A DNA stretch of 64,000 nucleotides from Xanthomonas sp. SI (GCF_014236855.1 NZ_CP051261.1:992001-1056000), one strand, 5' to 3'. Positions 1 to 11,619 are shown, numbered from the stretch's first letter. The notes: generated by a model from the sequence alone, not told the origin. Program-made: numbers and translations.

Positions 1-828
1 CTCGGCGCGCAGCGCTTCGCCCTGCATCGAGAACGGACCCTTGATCCAGATCCCCTCCAGGCCGGTGCGGCGCACCTGGTCGGCATCGACCAGGGTGCCC
101 GAATCGACCAGGCGCACGTCGGTCAGGCCGGCTTCCGGACGCGCACGCAGGCGCACGCGCGGGCTGAAGCTCACGTCCAGGCCGTTGTGGTAGCCGCGCG
201 GGCTTTCCTGCGAATACGCCAGGCCCAGGTGCAGCACGTCGCCGTCGGCCTTGAACGGGGTCCACACGCCGCGCACCGCCTGGGTGGTGCCGGGGTTGTC
301 GCCCTGCAGGTCCTTGCCGCCGTACGCGCCGGCCTGCAGCAGGTACTGCGGACGCTCGAAGGTCCACTCCACGCCGGTGCGGCGGCCCTGGTAGATCGCC
401 TGGATCGGCAGCGCGGTTTCCAGGAAGCTGTCGGCGCGCGAACTGGTCACGCCTTCCAGGCCGACCGGCACCTTGATGTAGCCCAGCCGCACCTTGCCGT
501 AGTCGCTGCCGAACAGCGCCTTGGTCTCGAAGCGGAAGAACACGTCCAGCCACAGCTTGGACTGGAAGTCGAAGTACACCATCGCGTCGTACACGCCCTT
601 CTTCTTCAGCGTGGCGCCGAATTCCTTGCGGCGGAACGCGTTGTCGTCTTCCAGGCGCGCGTCGTCGTCGGAGAAGTTGTTCCAGTCGTAGCCGTAGTTG
701 CCGGTCACGGCCAGTTCGGTGCCGTCGCTGAAGGCGACCTTGGTCGGCCAATCGTCGAACCCGCTGGCGGCAGCGGCGGGAGCGGCGGCGGTCAGGCACA
801 GCGCAGCGAAGAGAAGGGTATGGCGCAT
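1..828 (-). CDS. OprO/OprP-type phosphate-selective porin, 3' end outside the window
   Basis: Outer-membrane porin of the phosphate/polyphosphate-selective OprO/OprP family, which lets anions across the outer membrane. The first 276 codons are visible; the gene runs off the left edge. The protein opens with a signal peptide (MRHTLLFAALCLTAAAPAAAA) and then shows amphipathic beta-strand-like segments with alternating aromatic and charged residues, including a stretch with LGYIKVPVGLEG near residue 115, typical of this family. The start is the first ATG in frame before the signal peptide; its ribosome site is weak (AAGAAG). It is divergent from dctA across about 470 bases. I see no convincing Pho box upstream. 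The family call is by recognition; substrate is inferred. Confidence 0.8.
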   Translation of the reverse strand, partial: MRHTLLFAALCLTAAAPAAAASGFDDWPTKVAFSDGTELAVTGNYGYDWNNFSDDDARLEDDNAFRRKEFGATLKKKGVYDAMVYFDFQSKLWLDVFFRFETKALFGSDYGKVRLGYIKVPVGLEGVTSSRADSFLETALPIQAIYQGRRTGVEWTFERPQYLLQAGAYGGKDLQGDNPGTTQAVRGVWTPFKADGDVLHLGLAYSQESPRGYHNGLDVSFSPRVRLRARPEAGLTDVRLVDSGTLVDADQVRRTGLEGIWIKGPFSMQGEALRAE

Positions 829-1302
829 GATGTGATGTCTTCTTGATGAGGAAAAAAGCGCGCCGGCACTCGACAGACGGGACGGCAAGGCTTGCGCGGG
901 CGGTGCAGCGTGATGCCGACCACGACGTTCCCTCGGCCGTGGTGCGGGGCGCAGCGCCGGAACAACGAGCCGCCCGCATGCAATAGCGGACGCATCCGGC
1001 GGTTCTTTACAGCGGTGTTGCGATCCTGCGACGGCGCATCGCCCCTGAATACGCATGCGACGCCGGCAGCGCCGGCGGCAGATCGGCAGGCGACGCGGCA
1101 TCGGCGGGCATTTACCTGGCCGGCATCGCGCGTCGCACCTCCCTCCCGTGAGCGTGCCGGAACACTGTAACTGCCTCGGCGGCGTCGCGAACAGGGGACT
1201 AGTACCAATAGGTTATCTGCTTAGAAGCGGGCGCCGCGTACAAAGGCAGCATTCCGCGACCTGCGTCGGGTTGCCGGTCTACATCCGCTCCGGAGCGCTC
1301 AC
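829..1302. other. Intergenic region between divergent porin and dctA
   Basis: About 470 bases without a supported gene. Open frames here on both strands have unlike-family composition and no ribosome site, so I treat them as chance frames in GC-rich DNA. It must hold the two divergent promoters; an AT-richer patch at 1198-1225 (AGTACCAATAGGTTATCTGC) is the likeliest promoter area for dctA, but no clear -35/-10 pair is seen. Confidence 0.5.
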
Positions 1303-2667
1303 ATGCATATCCCCGCTTCCCCTGCCGGCCCCGCGCCGCGTCCTGTGCCGTTCTATAGGCATACGTACGTCCAGGTGCTGGTCGCCATCGTCATCGGTGC
1401 CTTGCTCGGCCATCTGGAGCCGTCCTGGGGCACCCAGCTCAAGCCGCTGGCCGACGCGTTCATCAAGCTGGTGAAGATGATCATCGCGCCGGTGATCTTC
1501 CTGACCATCGTCACCGGCATCGCCGGCATGACCCAGCTGAAGACGGTGGGCCGCGTCTTCGTCAAGGCGATGGTGTACTTCCTGTTCTTCTCCACGCTGG
1601 CGCTGGTGGTCGGCATGATCGTCGCGCACGTGGTGCAGCCCGGCGCGGGCATGAACGTCAATCTGGCGACGCTGGACCAGAGCAAGGTCGCCAGCTACGT
1701 GCAGAAGTCGCACGACCTGACCCTGGTCGGCTTCTTGATGGACATCATTCCCAATTCTCTGATCGGCGCGTTCACTGGCGACCAGGTGGTCAACGGCAAG
1801 TTGGCCGGCCCCAATGTGCTGCAGGTGCTGTTCGTCGCCGTGCTGTTTGGCGTGTCGCTGGCCCTGGTCGGCGAGCGCGGCAAGCCGGTGCTGAACCTGC
1901 TGGAGGCGCTGATCGCGCCGGTGTTCAAGCTGGTGCACATCCTGATGAAGACCGCGCCGATCGGCGCGCTGGGCGCTATCGCCTACACCATCGGCGAACA
2001 CGGCCTGCATTCGCTGGTGCAGCTGGCCTGGCTGGTCGGTTCGTTCTACGTCACGTCCTTGCTGTTCGTGTTGGTGATCCTCGGCGCCGTGGCGTACCTG
2101 TGCGGGTTCTCGATCTTCAAGCTGATCCGCTATCTGAAGGCGGAGTTGTTGCTGGTGCTGGGCACGTCCTCGTCCGAATCGGCGCTGCCGTCGTTGATGG
2201 AGAAGATGGAAAAGGCCGGTTGCGAGAAGTCGGTGGTCGGGCTGGTGGTGCCCACCGGCTATTCGTTCAACCTGGACGGCACCAACATCTACATGACCCT
2301 GGCTGCGCTGTTCATCGCCCAGGCCACCAACACCGAACTGACCCTGTGGCACCAGATCACGCTGTTGCTGGTGGCGATGCTCAGCTCCAAGGGCGCCGCG
2401 GGCGTGACCGGCGCCGGCTTCATCACCCTGGCGGCGACGCTGGCGGTGGTGCCGGAAGTGCCGGTGGCCGGCATGGCGCTGATCCTGGGCGTGGACCGCT
2501 TCATGAGCGAGTGCCGTTCGCTGACCAACTTCATGGGCAACGCGGTGGCGACCGTGGTGGTCTCGCGCTGGGAGAACGCGCTGGACCGCGATCGCCTGCG
2601 TCTGGCGCTGGACGGCGAGGCCGTGCCGCTGCCGGCGGTGACGACCGAACCGCTCGCCGCCCGCTGA
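1303..2667 (+). CDS. dctA: C4-dicarboxylate/cation symporter DctA
   Basis: Inner-membrane symporter of the DAACS family that imports succinate, fumarate and malate with cations. The 454-residue length fits DctA (about 430-450). Seen in the sequence: a hydrophobic first helix ([19 protein letters not shown]), the serine-rich re-entrant loop ([18 protein letters not shown], near residue 288), and the [10 protein letters not shown] signature near residue 323 that carries substrate-binding residues. The ATG is preceded by a GGAG about 8 bases upstream. It is followed by a strong terminator and then by maeB, a malic enzyme, so uptake of malate sits next to an enzyme that consumes it. The terminator suggests the two are separate transcripts. 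Confidence 0.95.
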   Translation: MHIPASPAGPAPRPVPFYRHTYVQVLVAIVIGALLGHLEPSWGTQLKPLADAFIKLVKMIIAPVIFLTIVTGIAGMTQLKTVGRVFVKAMVYFLFFSTLALVVGMIVAHVVQPGAGMNVNLATLDQSKVASYVQKSHDLTLVGFLMDIIPNSLIGAFTGDQVVNGKLAGPNVLQVLFVAVLFGVSLALVGERGKPVLNLLEALIAPVFKLVHILMKTAPIGALGAIAYTIGEHGLHSLVQLAWLVGSFYVTSLLFVLVILGAVAYLCGFSIFKLIRYLKAELLLVLGTSSSESALPSLMEKMEKAGCEKSVVGLVVPTGYSFNLDGTNIYMTLAALFIAQATNTELTLWHQITLLLVAMLSSKGAAGVTGAGFITLAATLAVVPEVPVAGMALILGVDRFMSECRSLTNFMGNAVATVVVSRWENALDRDRLRLALDGEAVPLPAVTTEPLAAR

Positions 2668-2681
2668 TCTGCTGCAGCGTA

Positions 2682-2716
2682 CGACGCGCCGGCATTGCCG
2701 GCGCGTCGCGTTTTTT
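2682..2716 (+). terminator. Rho-independent terminator of dctA
   Basis: A perfect 12-bp stem (CGACGCGCCGGC, 2682-2693, pairing with 2697-2708) with an ATT loop, followed by CG and six T residues (2711-2716). It lies 14 bases after the dctA stop. Confidence 0.92.
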
Positions 2717-2774
2717 CAGGTGCCGGCGCGCGCGGCGACAGCCGCCAGACAGGACCGGCCATGGCCGCGGAGAG

Positions 2775-2780
2775 TAGAAT
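2775..2780 (+). promoter_or_regulatory. Possible -10 element of maeB
   Basis: TAGAAT lies 38 bases before the maeB start and downstream of the dctA terminator. No good -35 is visible, so this is a weak prediction. Confidence 0.3.
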
Positions 2781-2817
2781 TCCAAGCCTCCGCGCCTTTC
2801 GACAAAAGAAGCCCTCG

Positions 2818-5112
<2,295 letters not shown>

Positions 5113-5566
5113 GCAAACGCTTCGGCGCGTTCGGTACGCAAGCGCGCAGCCGTTGATGGCTGCGCGTTTCGCTGCAGTCGTCCGGATCGGTTGGTGTGTG
5201 TACGGCGGGCTGCCTGCAGCGCGTCCTTATGTCATTGCGTCGGGCTTGCCCGATTCCCCGCCGAGATCACCGATCCGGCGATGGGTCGCACGGCGCGCAC
5301 GCGCTTCGCGGATGACCGAGTGAAGCAGCGGGGCCTGTCGACCAGGCCTGAGGCGGGTCGAAGTCAAAGCAGGCTTGTTTGGCGCCTGGCCACGGAATGC
5401 CGCGAACGCGCTAAAAGCAAGCGCGATCAGAGCGTGGCGCGTGAACGATTTAGGAGTTGCTGCGCAAAAACCTGCCGCAAGATGCGCAAAAGCACGACCC
5501 CATGCAGCGCCCGCCATCGCGGTTGCGCAGGATCGAATGCGGCGCCAAGAGCGCGCCGCAGCGCGC
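5113..5566. other. Intergenic region after maeB
   Basis: About 450 bases without a gene I can support. It begins with a terminator-like hairpin (5143-5169). The rest holds only chance frames; a loose inverted repeat built on GTCAT...ATGAC near 5230-5315 may be a decayed palindromic repeat, but it is too degenerate to call. Confidence 0.4.
5143..5169 (+). terminator. Terminator-like hairpin after maeB
   Basis: A 9-bp stem CGCGCAGCC (5143-5151) pairs with GGCTGCGCG (5158-5166), loop GTTGAT, followed by only three T residues. The short T tract makes it a weak terminator. Confidence 0.45.
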
Positions 5567-5827
5567 TCAGGCCAGGCGCTTGCCTACCGGCAGCGGCAGG
5601 CTTTCGTGGTCGCCCTGGTTCAGCTTGGACGGCTTGCCAGTCAGCAGCACATAGGCATCGACGCCAGTAAGTTCGGCAATCTTCAGCAAATGCCGGGCAT
5701 TGGGAACGGAACGATTGTTCTCCCAGTGACCCAGGGTGCTATGCGCCACGCCCAGCAGGGCCGCCAGTTCGCGCAGCGTGAAACCGGCATTGCGCCGCGC
5801 CTGCATCAATCGCACACCTATATCCAC
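5567..5827 (-). CDS. Small XRE-family helix-turn-helix protein
   Basis: An 86-residue DNA-binding protein made almost only of a Cro/CI-type HTH: helix 2 and 3 are visible in FTLRELAALLGVAHSTLGHWENNRSVP, residues 18-44, followed by helices containing LLKIAELTGVDAYVLLTG. I chose the GTG at 5827, which puts the HTH at the N-terminus as usual and has GAGG seven bases upstream; a much longer upstream frame exists but has low-complexity, non-family sequence. It is divergent from the zinc-ribbon gene. Target and role are unknown; its size suggests a stand-alone repressor. Confidence 0.75.
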   Translation of the reverse strand: MDIGVRLMQARRNAGFTLRELAALLGVAHSTLGHWENNRSVPNARHLLKIAELTGVDAYVLLTGKPSKLNQGDHESLPLPVGKRLA

Positions 5828-5971
5828 GGGACACCTCAGAGCGGCATGGTTGCGCCGCGTCCCCCGAGCATAGTGGATGTCATCGCTTGGCATCAAGCCG
5901 ACAGGAACGGACAAACTCGGGACAGGACAGGCGCGGCGTTTCCTGGCCGGCGCGCGCCTGGGGCGGGCTGC

Positions 5972-5977
5972 TAGAAT
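5972..5977 (+). promoter_or_regulatory. Possible -10 element of the zinc-ribbon/glycosyltransferase operon
   Basis: TAGAAT 32 bases before the start at 6009; same sequence and similar spacing as in front of maeB. No clear -35. Confidence 0.3.
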
Positions 5978-6008
5978 TCCCCGTCTCCTCCCGCCGTGTC
6001 CCACCGCC

Positions 6009-6206
6009 ATGAGCCATACCGCCACCGCGCCCGCCAATGCAGAGAAGCGCTACACCGTGCACCGCGCCGACCTGCCGCTGAGCTGCCCGACCCCGGAGAT
6101 GGCGTTGTGGAACTCGCATCCGCGGGTCTATCTGCCGGTGGACGAAGAACCCAGCCACGAGGCCCAGTGCCCTTACTGCGGCGCGGTCTTCGTGCTGGTC
6201 GACTGA
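6009..6206 (+). CDS. Zinc-finger (zf-CHCC) domain protein
   Basis: A 65-residue protein of the zf-CHCC type related to the NDUFS6 zinc module. The C-terminal part, VYLPVDEEPSHEAQCPYCGAVF, carries the His and CxxC zinc ligands; an upstream Cys sits in LPLSCPTPEM. Proteins of this family are widespread in proteobacteria next to LPS or respiratory genes, with no established function. The first ATG that gives the family start was used although the frame is open further upstream. It lies 11 bases before the glycosyltransferase and is probably cotranscribed with it. Confidence 0.8.
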   Translation: MSHTATAPANAEKRYTVHRADLPLSCPTPEMALWNSHPRVYLPVDEEPSHEAQCPYCGAVFVLVD

Positions 6207-6217
6207 CCGCCGGGTCG

Positions 6218-7330
6218 ATGCACCGCCTGACCGTGGTGCAGCTGCTGCCGGCGCTGGAGTCCGGCGGCGTGGAACGCTCCACCCTGGAAATCGCCGCGGC
6301 GCTGGTCGCTGCCGGGCATCGCGCGCTGGTGGTGTCGGCCGGCGGTCGCCTGTTGCCGGCGCTGGCCGCGACCGGCGCCGAGCACATCGCCCTGGACATC
6401 GGCCGCAAGTCGCTGCTGAGCCTGCGCCATGTGCCGACGCTGCGGCGCCTGTTCGTGCGCGAGCGGGTGGACATCGTGCATGCGCGCTCGCGGCTGCCGG
6501 CCTGGCTCGGCTGGCACGCGCTGCGCGGGTTGCCGGCGGCGCAGCGGCCGCGCTTCGTCACCACCGTGCACGGACTCAATTCGCCCAGCCGCTACAGCGC
6601 GATCATGGCCCGCGGCGAGCGCGCGATCTGCGTGTCGGCCACAGTCCGCGACTACGTGCTGCGCCACTACCCGCAGACCGACCCGGCGCGGCTGCGAGTG
6701 ATCCCGCGCGGCATCGACCCGGCGCAGTTCCCGCGCCGGGCGCAGCCCGATCCGGACGCGCGCGCCTGGGCCGCGAGCGAGGCGCCGGCCACCGCCGGCA
6801 GCGGCCCGCTGCTGCTGTTGCCCGGTCGCGGCACCCGCCTGAAGGGCCACGCCGATGCACTGCGCCTGCTCGCCGCGCTGCGCGCCGACGGCAGCGCGGC
6901 GCGGCTGTGGCTGCCCGGCGCGCGCGAAGCCGGGCGCGAGGCCTACCTGCAGGAGCTGGAGGCCGAGGCCGCCGCGCTGGGTATCGCCGACGCGATCGCG
7001 TTCACCGCGCCCACCGCGCGCATCGCCGAGGCCTATGCCGCCAGCGATCTGGTGCTGCAGCTGTCGCGCAAGCCGGAAGCGTTCGGCCGCACCGTGGTCG
7101 AGGCGCTGGCGGTGGGGCGGCCGGTGCTGGGCTGGGCGCACGGCGGCGCCGGCGAACTGCTGGCGCAGCTGCAGCCGTCCGGTGCGGTTCCCGCGTTCGA
7201 TCCGGCGGCCCTGCACGCGGCGGCGGCGCGCCTGCTGGCGCAACCGCCGGCACCGCCGGCGCAGATCCCCTACACGCTGCAGGCGATGCAGCACGCGACC
7301 CTGGCGGTGTATGACGAACTCCGGCGCTGA
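6218..7330 (+). CDS. GT4-family glycosyltransferase, probably LPS core
   Basis: A 370-residue GT-B enzyme that would transfer a sugar from a nucleotide-sugar donor. The N-terminal Rossmann half starts with VVQLLPALESGGVERSTLEIA, the glycine loop of GT4 acceptor domains; the C-terminal donor half has the LLLLPGRGTRLKGH strand and the EAFGRTVVEAL E-x7-E motif near residue 288. The ATG at 6218 gives exactly the family start, so the long upstream extension of the frame is not used. It overlaps the O-antigen-ligase gene by 20 bases, and Kdo transferase and lipid A acyltransferase lie downstream, so an LPS core or O-chain role is likely but the sugar is unknown. Confidence 0.85.
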   Translation: MHRLTVVQLLPALESGGVERSTLEIAAALVAAGHRALVVSAGGRLLPALAATGAEHIALDIGRKSLLSLRHVPTLRRLFVRERVDIVHARSRLPAWLGWHALRGLPAAQRPRFVTTVHGLNSPSRYSAIMARGERAICVSATVRDYVLRHYPQTDPARLRVIPRGIDPAQFPRRAQPDPDARAWAASEAPATAGSGPLLLLPGRGTRLKGHADALRLLAALRADGSAARLWLPGAREAGREAYLQELEAEAAALGIADAIAFTAPTARIAEAYAASDLVLQLSRKPEAFGRTVVEALAVGRPVLGWAHGGAGELLAQLQPSGAVPAFDPAALHAAAARLLAQPPAPPAQIPYTLQAMQHATLAVYDELRR

Positions 7331-8657
7331 TTCCTCCCTGCTCGCGCCGCTGACGCCGGCGCGCAGCGAACGCTGGGCCCCGGTCTGGGTACTGGCGTTC
7401 GTGGCGCTGTGGCCGGCACCCGGCCTGGCCGCCGGCGTGCTCGCGCTGGGCGCGCTGGCGACCTTGGCGCGGCTGCTGCACAGCCGCTTCCGCGGCGGCG
7501 CCAGCCTGCTCAGCGGCCCGGCGTGGGCGCTGACCACGCTGCTGTTCCTGAGCTACTGGTTGCCGCAGCCGTTGTCGGCGCTGGATGCGGTGGACGTGCC
7601 GCTGGCGCTGCGCGAATCGGCGGTGGACCTGCGCTTCCTGCCGTTCCTGTGGCTGGTGGCGATGGCGGTGGCGACGCCGCGCGGCCGCCGCACCACCTTC
7701 AACGGGCTGGCGATCATTGCCGCGATCTGGACCGTGGATGCGCTGGCGCAGGCGTTGTGCGGCACCAGCCCGCTGTTCTGGTCGATGGACCAGCTGAAGT
7801 GGGCGATCAACCACCACGGCCTGTGCACGCCGCAGGAAATCGCGCTGGCCGACCGCCTCAGCGGCGTGTTCGGCCCGTGCAACCTCAAGTTCGGCCAGGT
7901 GCTGGCCAGCCTGTCGCCGTTCCTGCTGTTCGCGGCCGGGCGCCGCGGCGGCGCCTGGGGCTGGCTGCTCGCCGCCGCGGCGGTGGGGGTGGTGCTGGTG
8001 CTGGCCGGGTCGCGCGCGTCGTGGATCACCTACGCCCTGGTGCTGCTGCTGTCGGGCTGGCGCCTGCTGGGCATGCGCCGGATGCTGGCGCTGGGCATGG
8101 CCGCGGTGCTGGTCGCCGGCGTGCTCGGCGCACTCTCGCCGCAGGTGCGCGAACGCTTCGCCCGCACCACGCTGGCGCTGAGCGGGCGACCGGCCGACGT
8201 GAACGCGGCGCTGGCCGGGCGCACCCAGATCTGGGACGCCTCGTGGTGCATGATCCGCCAGCATCCACTCAACGGCGTCGGCGTGCGCGGCTTCCGCGAG
8301 GCCTATGTGGCCTGCGACCCGGATCCGGCGCATGGCGGCGCCTGGGGCCGCGAGCCGGCCTTCCATGCCCACCAGATCGTGCTCGAAGTGCTCAGCGAGA
8401 CCGGCGTGATCGGCTTGCTGCTGTGGCTGGCCGGCGCCGCGCAGGCGTGGCGCGCATGGCGTTACGCCTCGCCGCAGGCGCGCGAACGGGCAAGGCCGGC
8501 GATGCTGGCGTTGCTGGTGACGGTATTCCCGTTCAACACCCACCTGGCGTTCTATTCGTCGTTCTGGGGCTCGCTGGCGCTGATGCTGGTCGGCCTGTAT
8601 GTCGGCGCGCTGCTGGCCGAGGAGCGCGACGCCGAGGGCGCTGCAGGAACTGTGTAG
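7311..8657 (+). CDS. O-antigen ligase family membrane protein (WaaL/Wzy_C type)
   Basis: A 448-residue polytopic inner-membrane protein with about ten to twelve hydrophobic helices and the large periplasmic loop of the Wzy_C family. Characteristic stretches are VLAGSRASWITYALVLLL, then HPLNGVGVRGF and FHAHQIVLEVLSETGVIG near residues 320-365, where the conserved Arg and His residues of O-antigen ligases reside. Such proteins join undecaprenyl-linked glycans to lipid A core or polymerise glycans. The start overlaps the end of the glycosyltransferase, implying translational coupling and a shared substrate. It could be a polymerase rather than a ligase; sequence alone does not decide. Confidence 0.8.
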   Translation: MTNSGADSSLLAPLTPARSERWAPVWVLAFVALWPAPGLAAGVLALGALATLARLLHSRFRGGASLLSGPAWALTTLLFLSYWLPQPLSALDAVDVPLALRESAVDLRFLPFLWLVAMAVATPRGRRTTFNGLAIIAAIWTVDALAQALCGTSPLFWSMDQLKWAINHHGLCTPQEIALADRLSGVFGPCNLKFGQVLASLSPFLLFAAGRRGGAWGWLLAAAAVGVVLVLAGSRASWITYALVLLLSGWRLLGMRRMLALGMAAVLVAGVLGALSPQVRERFARTTLALSGRPADVNAALAGRTQIWDASWCMIRQHPLNGVGVRGFREAYVACDPDPAHGGAWGREPAFHAHQIVLEVLSETGVIGLLLWLAGAAQAWRAWRYASPQARERARPAMLALLVTVFPFNTHLAFYSSFWGSLALMLVGLYVGALLAEERDAEGAAGTV

Positions 8658-9050
8658 CCCCTCTCCCACCGGCGACCGAAGGAAGTCCCGTGGGAGAGAG
8701 GGGTTGGGGTGAGGGTACGGCGTGAAGCGTCTCGCGGAGTTGGGTGTACGAGGCTGCGCCCGTACCCTCATCCGCCCCTTCGGGGCACCTTCTCCCGACG
8801 GGAGAAGGGAGCAGCGCTAGCCCCTCTCCCATCGGGAGAGGGGTTGGGGTGAGGGTACGGCGCGAAGCGTCTCGTGGAGTTGGGTGCACGAGGCTGCGCC
8901 CGTACCCTCATCCGCCCCTGCGGGGCACCTTCTCCCGGTGGGAGAAGGGAGCAGCCGAGCCCCTCTCCCACCGGGAGAGGGGTTGGGGTGAGGGTCCGGC
9001 GCGAAAGCGACTCGCGGAGTTTGGGGGCACGAGGCCGCGCCCGTACCTAC
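8658..9050. repeat. Three tandem copies of a palindromic intergenic repeat
   Basis: Three near-identical units begin at 8658, 8821 and 8960 with CCCCTCTCCC and contain its inverse GGGAGAGGGG plus TTGGGGTGAGGG. Between units 1-2 and 2-3 lies a second inverted pair, CCCTCATCCGCCCC...GGGCACCTTCTCCC...GGGAGAAGGG. The third unit is truncated. Every unit can fold into two hairpins. The block fills the whole gap between the convergent O-antigen ligase and lauroyl transferase genes, where it could act as a bidirectional transcription stop. Confidence 0.9.
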
Positions 9051-9057
9051 ACCCCGC

Positions 9058-10002
9058 TCAATCGCGCTCGTAGAACGTACTGCGGCCGCCGGGCTGGCGC
9101 TTGAAGCGGCGGTGGATCCACAGGTATTGCGCCGGCGCTTCGCGCACCATGGCCTCGATCGCGGCATTGACCCGCGCGGTGTCGGCAACCATGTCCTGCG
9201 ATGGAAAATTTTCCAGCGGCGGAGCGATGCGCAGCACGTAGTCGGCGCCTTCGCGGCGGTGGAAATACGGCACCACCGCGCAGCCGGTCAGCCGCGCCAA
9301 TTGGTGCGTGGCGGTGATGGTGGAGGCGGGCATGCCGAAGAACGGCACGAACACCGTGTCCTTGCCGCGCATGTCCTGGTCCGGCGCGTACCACAGGAAG
9401 CCGCCGCGCTTGAGGTGGCGCACGCTGCCGCGCAGGTCCTCGTTGGCGAACATGGCGATGGCGTAGCGCAGGCGGCCGCGCTTGACCGCCCATTCGAACA
9501 CCGGGTTGCGGTGGCGGCGGTACATGCCGGCCAGCGGCACGTACTGGCACAGCAGCCGGCCGCACATCTCCAGGGTCATGAAATGGCCCGACACCAGCAG
9601 CACGCCGCGCCCCTGCGCCTGCAGCGCGCGCAGGTGCTCCAGGCCTTCGATGCGGGTGCGGCGACGGATCGGGCCGATGCTGCCCCACCAGGCGCGCGCG
9701 AACTCGAATACGCCCACGCCCAGCGCGTCGAAGCTGTCGTGCAGCAGGCGCGTGCGCCAAGCCTCGCTCTGTTCGGGGAAGCACAGCTTCAGGTTGACCT
9801 CGGCGGCATGGCGGCGGCTGCTGGCCAGGCGCAACGCGATCCAGCCGACGCCGCGGCCGAGCGCGCGTTGCAGCAGCCAGGGCAGCCGCGCGATGGCCAC
9901 GGCGATGCCGAGCAGCAGCCAGGTCGGCCAGTGCCGCGGCGAGCGCGGCGGCGGCGTGGCCGTGGTGGCGGCGGACGGAAGAGCGGGGGTCGGATCGGAC
10001 AT
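9058..10002 (-). CDS. lpxL: Lipid A biosynthesis lauroyl/acyl transferase (LpxL/HtrB family)
   Basis: Adds a secondary acyl chain to Kdo2-lipid IVA at the inner membrane. 314 residues, normal for the family. It has a membrane anchor near residues 25-45 (WPTWLLLGIAVAIARLPWL), the catalytic HX4E motif as H140-FMTL-E145, and the downstream YAPDQDMRGKDTVFVPFFG block, matching the family motif DQ.xxxxxG.FVPFFG. It is divergent from the Kdo transferase gene with about 120 bases between starts, so the two consecutive steps of lipid A-Kdo assembly share one promoter region. Paralogues (LpxM-like) cannot be excluded, so the symbol is by family. Confidence 0.88.
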   Translation of the reverse strand: MSDPTPALPSAATTATPPPRSPRHWPTWLLLGIAVAIARLPWLLQRALGRGVGWIALRLASSRRHAAEVNLKLCFPEQSEAWRTRLLHDSFDALGVGVFEFARAWWGSIGPIRRRTRIEGLEHLRALQAQGRGVLLVSGHFMTLEMCGRLLCQYVPLAGMYRRHRNPVFEWAVKRGRLRYAIAMFANEDLRGSVRHLKRGGFLWYAPDQDMRGKDTVFVPFFGMPASTITATHQLARLTGCAVVPYFHRREGADYVLRIAPPLENFPSQDMVADTARVNAAIEAMVREAPAQYLWIHRRFKRQPGGRSTFYERD

Positions 10003-10121
10003 GCGCCAAGTTTAGCCGGGAGCGGGCAGCGCGGCATTGGCGCGGCACGGCGGCGTCTCCGCTTGGTGACCACGGTCGCGATGTCTGCCGCCTGCACGAC
10101 GCAACCCGCTATGCTTTCGCG

Positions 10122-11441
10122 ATGCGCAACGATTTCATCGAACGGCTGCTGCGCGGCCTGTACTCGACCGTGCTGTACATGCTGCTGCCGGTCACCGTCT
10201 ATCACCTGGTCTGGCGCGGGTTCCGCGTGCGCCAGTACTTCCAGCGCTGGGACGAGCGCTACGCCTCGTATCCGCAGGCGCGCGGGCGGCCGCGGGTGTG
10301 GCTGCACGCGGTGTCGGTGGGTGAGGTCAACGTCGCCGCACCGGTGGTCAACGCGCTGCGCGCGCAGCGCCCGGACATCCGCTGGGTGATCACCACCATC
10401 ACCCCGACCGGATCGGAGCGGGTGCGTGCGCTGTGGGGCGATGCGCTGGACCACGTCTACCTGCCGTACGACGTGCCCGGCAGCGTTGGCCGCTTCCTGC
10501 AGCATTTCCGCCCGAGCCTGGCGCTGATCCTGGAAACCGAGCTGTGGCCGAACATGCTGTTCGGCTGCCGCGACCGCGACATCCCGGTCTACGTGCTCAA
10601 CGCGCGGCTGTCGGCGCGCTCGCTGCGCGGCTACCGCCTGCTGCGGCCGTTGATCGGGCGCGCGCTGCGCACCGTCACCTGCGTGGCCGCGCAGTCGCAG
10701 GCCGATGCCGAACGCTTCATCGAACTCGGCGCCAATCCGCAGCAGGTGCGCGCGCTGGGCAACCTGAAGTTCGATATCGCCGTGCCCGCGCAGTTGCCGC
10801 AGTTCGTCGCCGCGTTCGGCGAACGCGTGGCGGCGACCCGGCCGGTGTGGATCGCCGCCAGCACCCACGAGGGCGAGGAGGCGGCGGTGATCGAGATGCA
10901 CCGGCAACTGCGCCGGCACTGGCCGGACCTGCTGCTGCTGTGGGCGCCGCGCCATCCCGAACGTTTCGCCAAGGTCGAGGCGCTGGCGCGCGACCAGGGC
11001 TGGCGCGTGGCCACGCGCCGCCAGCAGCAGTGGCCCGGCGCCGAGGACAGCGTGTTCGTGATCGATACGCTGGGCGAACTGATGATGTTCTACGCCTGCG
11101 CCCAGGTCGCCTTCGTCGGCGGCAGCCTGCAGCCGATCGGCGGGCACAACCTGCTGGAGCCGGCCGCGGTCGGCACGCCGTCGGTGAGCGGGCCGCACCT
11201 GCACAACTTCGCCGAGATCTCGCGGCGCATGCGCGAGGCCGGCGCGGTGGCGATCTGCGAAGACGCCGCAGGGGTCTGCGCGGCACTGCACGAATTGCTC
11301 GGCGACGCGGCCGCGCGCGCGCGCATGGCCGAAGCCGGCTGCGCGCTGGTCGCCAACGGCCGCGGCGCGCTGCAGCGCGCGCTGCAACTGATCGCCGAGC
11401 ATCTGCCGCCGCTGGCGCACGACGCGCCGGCGAACGAGTAA
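10122..11441 (+). CDS. waaA: 3-deoxy-D-manno-octulosonic acid transferase
   Basis: Transfers one or two Kdo residues from CMP-Kdo to lipid IVA at the cytoplasmic face of the inner membrane. 439 residues with an N-terminal membrane anchor (TVLYMLLPVTVYHLVW, 16-31), the LHAVSVGEV block whose E68 matches the catalytic base of WaaA, the ETELWPN motif, and the GGSLQPIGGHNLLEPAAVG donor-site block. The ATG gives the family N-terminus. It stands opposite lpxL. Whether it is mono- or bifunctional cannot be told from the sequence. Confidence 0.95.
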   Translation: MRNDFIERLLRGLYSTVLYMLLPVTVYHLVWRGFRVRQYFQRWDERYASYPQARGRPRVWLHAVSVGEVNVAAPVVNALRAQRPDIRWVITTITPTGSERVRALWGDALDHVYLPYDVPGSVGRFLQHFRPSLALILETELWPNMLFGCRDRDIPVYVLNARLSARSLRGYRLLRPLIGRALRTVTCVAAQSQADAERFIELGANPQQVRALGNLKFDIAVPAQLPQFVAAFGERVAATRPVWIAASTHEGEEAAVIEMHRQLRRHWPDLLLLWAPRHPERFAKVEALARDQGWRVATRRQQQWPGAEDSVFVIDTLGELMMFYACAQVAFVGGSLQPIGGHNLLEPAAVGTPSVSGPHLHNFAEISRRMREAGAVAICEDAAGVCAALHELLGDAAARARMAEAGCALVANGRGALQRALQLIAEHLPPLAHDAPANE

Positions 11442-11478
11442 CGCGGTTTCGACGCGGGCATTGCAGTTGGCTGCGCGT

Positions 11479-11545
11479 TGTAGGAGCGGCTTCAGCCGCG
11501 ACAGGATCTATCGGTAACGCCGTCGCGGCTGAAGCCGCTCCTACA
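11479..11545. repeat. Palindromic repeat (GTAGGAGCGGCTTCAGCC type)
   Basis: A perfect 24-base inverted repeat: arms 11479-11502 and 11522-11545, core GGAGCGGCTTCAGCCGC, with a 19-base loop. It sits between convergent waaA and tolC. The same element recurs at 17805, 47365, 58765-59376 and 62048. Confidence 0.9.
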
Positions 11546-11619
11546 AGTGGCATCCTGATCTCGATCGGAAGTCTCTGGCGCCATCAGACGTTCCTTCCAC
11601 CCTTACGCCATCCCCAAGC

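Noticed and set aside
2695..2817. Possible longer N-terminus of maeB from the open frame upstream.
   Set aside because: It would start inside the dctA terminator and add residues foreign to MaeB; ATG at 2818 has a ribosome site and the family start.
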